From positions 1 to 5,382 of the forward strand of contig JAKAMM010000138.1 of NCBI GenBank assembly GCA_021812905.1: a stretch of DNA of 5,382 bases. Reading direction: 5' to 3'. A program made the translations under genes and the position numbers. The notes under the pieces were generated by a model, which saw nothing but the letters and a program-made list of their open reading frames with translations, had not been told where the DNA came from and did no database searches. This DNA comes from Chloroflexota bacterium. Lineage in GTDB: Bacteria > Chloroflexota > Anaerolineae > Anaerolineales > Villigracilaceae. Positions 4,710 through 5,382 of this stretch are shown here, in pieces; the stretch's first letter is position 1; the number at the start of each line of letters is the position of its first letter.

Positions 4710-5382
4710 TTAATAATCGGTCGGTAACTTGCTGACCCAATCCTCCCCAATACGAATCTCGATATCAACTGTCGCGGCGGGATCAGGCTGGATGACGATT
4801 TGATTGCTCCCCACCTCAAAAGTCTCCGTCAAATATCGCAGGGCATATAGCTTTGGGGAATATAGGATCAATTTTGTTTGAGCGAATGCGCCTGTGGGAA
4901 TGCCATATTCCAGCACGTGCATTCCCTGTGCTGCCAGGAAACGGGCGGTGCGTTTGTCCAAATCTGCTGTGTAGGTGTTATTGATAATCCGAATCCGCGC
5001 TTCATCTGCCTGCATCAATATCATCGGGTCACCTTGCGCCAAAGGGCTGACCGGTCCACCGGGAATAAAAATCTCATCACGCAGGATGCGGATCAGATCG
5101 GGGACAGGCCGCAGGACACTGGCGGGAACTCCATTGAGTGTGACATCCGCAAAGACAGCCATGTTGTTATCAATCACGCCTTGCTTGATACTCTCGATGG
5201 GGATGTCCTTTGTGAGCACGGCAAGTTTCATGGCATCCTCGAGCGACATGTTCGTGTGAATACCGGACGAGAATTCGGTATATAACTTTGGAGCCTGTGC
5301 CAATAGTGTGGGGAAATAGGCTGGGTCGAAAACCTTATCTTGAATTGCCATGATGACTTTCTGCTGGCGTCTTGCACGACCA
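4710..5382 (-). CDS. LytR-CpsA-Psr (LCP) family protein with LytR_C domain, C-terminal part (cut by right edge)
   Basis: The visible 223 residues begin GRARRQQKVIMAIQDKV. This matches the Arg-Arg-Gln-Gln segment late in the LCP domain, where conserved arginines contact the pyrophosphate lipid substrate. The LCP domain ends around residue 105 of the fragment. A linker follows, then a LytR_C-type domain at about 128-215: RIRIINNTYTADLDKRTARF, an alpha/beta core, and the ending VDIEIRIGEDW. LCP proteins sit on the outer face of the cytoplasmic membrane and transfer glycopolymers from undecaprenyl-phosphate carriers to the cell wall or other acceptors. The start, the N-terminal membrane anchor and most of the LCP domain lie beyond the window, so the ATG at 5351 is internal. 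A strong terminator lies about 65 bases after the stop, so this gene is transcriptionally separate from the pilus operon although on the same strand. The LytR_C assignment is by pattern only and slightly less certain than LCP. Confidence 0.8.
   Translation of the reverse strand, partial: GRARRQQKVIMAIQDKVFDPAYFPTLLAQAPKLYTEFSSGIHTNMSLEDAMKLAVLTKDIPIESIKQGVIDNNMAVFADVTLNGVPASVLRPVPDLIRILRDEIFIPGGPVSPLAQGDPMILMQADEARIRIINNTYTADLDKRTARFLAAQGMHVLEYGIPTGAFAQTKLILYSPKLYALRYLTETFEVGSNQIVIQPDPAATVDIEIRIGEDWVSKLPTDY

Noticed and set aside
4878..5285. A 135-codon plus-strand reading frame
   Set aside because: It is antisense to the LCP gene, whose RRQQ motif and C-terminal domain are clear.

Overview
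The window looks like chromosomal DNA of a moderate-GC bacterium, most plausibly a member of the Chloroflexota (Anaerolineae-like). This is an inference. It rests on the co-occurrence of an archaeal/Pol II-type family B DNA polymerase, a LytR-CpsA-Psr (LCP) protein with a LytR_C tail, and a compact Tad/Flp pilus cluster. No sequence search was possible, so the taxonomy is tentative.

Layout. Positions 1-579 (+) hold the C-terminal thumb region of a family B DNA polymerase, cut by the left window edge. Converging on it with only 7 bp between the stop codons is a tightly packed minus-strand operon that runs from about 4244 down to 587. In transcription order it encodes: a 59-residue Flp pilin (4065-4244); a TadE-like pseudopilin (3672-4064); a second TadE-like pseudopilin (3247-3675); a TadG-like protein (2834-3250); a 342-residue single-pass membrane protein (1792-2820); and a 402-residue secreted Cys- and Gly-rich protein (587-1795). 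Three junctions are 4-base ATGA overlaps, one is a stop codon directly abutting the next ATG, and one is a 13-nt gap. The genes are therefore very probably co-transcribed and mostly translationally coupled.

Upstream of the pilin is a 465-bp region without a convincing gene (4245-4709). It contains a strong terminator-like hairpin with a T-tract directly in front of the flp ribosome binding site, which is an attenuator candidate. It also contains a plus-strand promoter-like sequence, several small hairpins, and a perfect 14-bp bidirectional terminator. That terminator closes the next minus-strand gene, an LCP-LytR_C cell-envelope protein (4710-5382) cut by the right edge.

How the genes may work together. 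The Flp pilin and pseudopilins carry the class III (G^Q...E) prepilin signature and would be processed by a TadV/CpaA-type peptidase. The TadG-like protein and the two unrecognised extracytoplasmic proteins would be accessory, tip or surface parts of the same filament. No motor, platform or peptidase genes (tadA, tadB, tadC, tadV) lie in the window, so they must be elsewhere if the system is functional. The parts of most interest are the two unrecognised operon members, the attenuator-like hairpin before flp, and a 13-bp perfect inverted repeat inside the polymerase gene.
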